Positions 61,437 through 64,000 of a DNA stretch of 64,000 bases are shown here, in pieces. Both the position numbers and the translations under genes were made by a program. The notes beneath the pieces were generated by a model. It had not been told where the DNA came from, searched no databases, and saw only the letters and a list, made by a program, of their open reading frames with translations. Position 1 is the first letter of the stretch, and every line of letters begins with the position of its first letter. The DNA is from Aristolochia californica. Lineage: Eukaryota > Streptophyta > Magnoliopsida > Piperales > Aristolochiaceae. The stretch spans positions 19,912,452 to 19,976,451 of the forward strand of contig JARWKL010000014.1 of the NCBI GenBank assembly GCA_029961685.1, given 5' to 3'.

Positions 61437-62689
61437 TAATGATCCAAAAATTTCAAGGAGTAGAAAAAATTAAATTCTAGTGTTAATGTGCGTTAGGATA
61501 TTTAACAGAGCCAAACCACCCACTTTTTGTCTATTTTACAAAAACCGGACCTAAAAAATCACAGATACTTTTTGGAATTATCACTCTCAGCATTTGAGCA
61601 TTTCCATTTTGGATGTTCAATTTTTTTAAAAATTTGAATTTCACTCTCCCAGTTTTCTCGTAAACAAAAAGATAAGGCAAATATAGATCACAACAAAATA
61701 AAAATTTTAGGGTTTATTATGTATGCAAAATTTTTTGAAAACTATAATAAATTGGAGTGAAGAAAAGTATTTCATGCACTAAAAATGAAAACAAAAGTTT
61801 TGTTGTCCACGTTTGGGAAATTCCACTAGTACAACCCCTAATAGCTTGGAGGAATTTTATAAGAAAGAGATTTCTATTTGATCCTAACATGTTTTAAGTG
61901 TGGTAGATATGCATGCCAGAAACATGTTGAAGATGCAAAAGACCTAATGATCCAAAAATCTAAAGGAGTAGAAAAAAATTAAATTCTCAAGTTAACGTGC
62001 GGTCGGATATTTACCAAAGCCAAACAACCCACTTTTTTCCTAATTTAAAAAAAGTGGTACTAAAAAATCACAGATACTTTTTTGAATTATGTCTCTCAGC
62101 ATTTGTGCATTTCCACTTTGGATGTTCAATTTTTTTTCAAACTTGAGTTTTCTCTCTCCCAATTTTCTGGTAAACAAAAAGATAAGGCAAATATAGATCA
62201 CAACAAAATGAAAATTTTAAAGTTTATTATGTATGAAAAAAAATTGAAAACTCTAATAAATGTGAGTGTAGAAAATTATTTCACGCGCTAAAAATGAACA
62301 CCAAATTTTTGCTATCCACGTTTGGCAAATTCCAGTAGTACAACCCCTAATAGCTTGGTGCAATTTTATAAGAAAGAGATTTCAAATTGATCCTAACAAG
62401 TTTTAAATGTGGTAGATATGCATACAAGAAACATGTTGAAGATGAAAATGTCCTAATGATCCAAAAATTTCAAGGAGGAGAAATAATTAAATTCTCAAGT
62501 TAAAGTGTGGTGGGTTATTTGCAAGAGCCAAACAACCCACTTTTTACGTATTTTACAAAAAGGGGACCTAAAAAATCACAGATAATTTTTGGAATTATCT
62601 CTCTCAGCATTTGTGCATTTCCATTTTGGATGTTCAATTTTTTTTCAAACTTGACTTTTCACTCTCCCAGTTTTCTCATAAACAAAAAG

Positions 62690-63915
62690 ATAAGGCAAAT
62701 ATAGATCAAAACAAAATGAAAATTTTAGAGTTTATTATGCATGGAAAAAAAATTGCAACAATAATAAATGTGAGTGAAGAAAACTATTTCACGCACTAAA
62801 AATGAACACTAAAGTTTTGTTATCCACTTTTGGGAAATTCCACTAGTACAACCCCTAATAGATTGGTGGAATTTTATAAGAAAGAGATTTCTAATTCATC
62901 ATAATATGTTTTAAATATGGTGGATATGCATGCCAGAAACATATTGAAGATGCCAATTACCCAAAGATCCAAAAATTTCGAGGAGTACAAAAAATTTAAT
63001 TCTCAAGTTAACATGTGGTGGGATATTTACCTGAGCCAAACAACCCACATTTTACCTATTTTACAAAAAGAGGACCTAAAAAATCATGAAAACTTTTTGG
63101 AATTATCTCTCTCAGCATTTATGCATTTCCATTTTGGATGTTCAATTTTTTATCAAACTTGAGTTTTCATTCTCCTACTTTTCTCGTAAACAAAAAGATA
63201 AGGCAAATATAGATCACAACAAAATGAAAATTATAGATTTTATTATGTATGCAAAAAAATTTGAAAACTATAGTAAATGTGAGTGAAGAAAATTAATTGA
63301 TGCACTAAAAATGAACACCAAAGTTTTTGTTATCCACGTTTGGGAAATTCTACTCGTACAACCCCTAATAGCTTGGTGGAATTTTATAAGAAAGAGATTT
63401 CTATTTGATCCTAACATGTTTTAAATGTGGTGGATATGCTTGCCAAAACCATGTTGAAGATGAAAATGAGCTATTGATCCAAAATTTTGAGTAGAACAAA
63501 TTAAATTCCCAAGTTAACGTGCGGTAGGATATTTACTAGAGCCAAACAACCCAATTTTTGCATATTTCACAAAAAGAGGACCCAAAAAACCACAAATACT
63601 TTTTGGACTTATCTCACTCAACATTTGTGTATTTCAATTTTGGATGTTCAATTTTTCTTCAAACTTGAGTTTTCACTCTCCCAGTTTTCTCGTAAACAAA
63701 AAGATAAAGCAAATGTAGATCACAACAAAATGAAAATTTTAGAGTTTATTATGTACTCAAAAAAATGAAAACTATAATTAATGTGAGTGAATAAAATTAT
63801 TTCACGCATTAAAAATAAACACTAAAGTTTTGTTATCCACGTTTGGGAAATTCCACTAGTACAACCCCTAATAGCTTTGTGGAATTTTATACGAAAGAGA
63901 TTGCAAATTGTATCC
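62690..63915. repeat. Right-arm module, copy 3
   Basis: Carries AATCATGAAAACTTTTTGG, TATAGATTTTATTATGTATG, CTATAGTAAATGTGAG, TTCTACTCGTACAA and GAGATTGCAAATTG. It is more similar to copy 1 than to copy 2 in the CATGAAAAC segment. Confidence 0.6.
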
Positions 63916-64000
63916 GAACATGTTTTAAATGTGGTGGATATGCACGCCAGAACATGTTGAAGATGCAAATGATCTCTTGATCCAAAATTTTGAGGAGTAG

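Larger units (their letters stand above)
49852..64000. repeat. Right arm of ~500-bp satellite array
   Basis: The same satellite resumes at AGCTTGGTGGAATTTT, in the same orientation as the left arm, and runs off the window end with about 28 monomers. The clean A-E succession of the left arm is not obvious here. Instead modules recur at about 3.55 kb and 9.49 kb offsets, for example GTAGATTTTATTATGT-type monomers near 53741, 57291 and 63231. Local deletions occur at 52556, 59284 and 61430. No gene seen. Confidence 0.96.

Noticed and set aside
1..64000. CRISPR array or bacterial operon interpretation of the regular repeats
   Set aside because: The whole 500-bp unit repeats with substitutions spread throughout. 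There are no short identical repeats with unique spacers and no bacterial genes or signals.

Overview
This window looks like plant nuclear heterochromatin. It is one very long head-to-tail satellite array, interrupted once by a decayed endogenous pararetrovirus (family Caulimoviridae). No host gene, tRNA, rRNA or CRISPR array is visible. I do not recognise the satellite family, so the host species stays open. The 'plant' call rests on the caulimovirid insert.

Positions 1-42851 and 49852-64000 hold an AT-rich satellite with a monomer of about 500 bp, roughly 85 copies in the left arm and 28 in the right, all in the same orientation. From about 16.4 to 41 kb the monomers fall into recognisable types. 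I call these A, B, C, D, E and an optional F. They form 5-mer (about 2.5 kb) and 6-mer (about 3.0 kb) higher-order repeats. Larger duplications lie on top of this: 20.24-26.00 kb is repeated at 35.15-40.90 kb, 5.7-9.74 kb at 10.6-14.8 kb, and about 2.5-4.2 kb at about 15.0-16.7 kb. Many junctions show past unequal exchange: chimeric monomers, a 115-bp patch of a foreign type, and deletions between short direct repeats.

The insert spans 42852-49851 (7.0 kb) and reads on the minus strand. In the viral sense its order is: translational-transactivator-like ORF; intergenic region with TATA box, paired TGACG-type motifs and repeated elements; long leader with 13-bp repeats; initiator-tRNA-Met primer-binding site; ORF1 of unknown function; 30K movement protein; coiled-coil protein; two paralogous 71-75-residue proteins; coat protein with CCHC zinc knuckle. 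Protease, reverse transcriptase and RNase H are absent. Their place in the circular genome, between coat protein and transactivator, is exactly where the insert meets the satellite on both sides. There is no target-site duplication and about 33 bp of satellite is missing, as expected for end-joining rather than integrase action.

The viral frames carry a few stops and frameshifts (two stops in the transactivator-like frame; one or two in the movement protein; two stops and a frameshift in the coat protein), so the copy is an endogenous relic. The many 60-100-residue open frames in the satellite are by-products of the repeat and are not annotated as genes.
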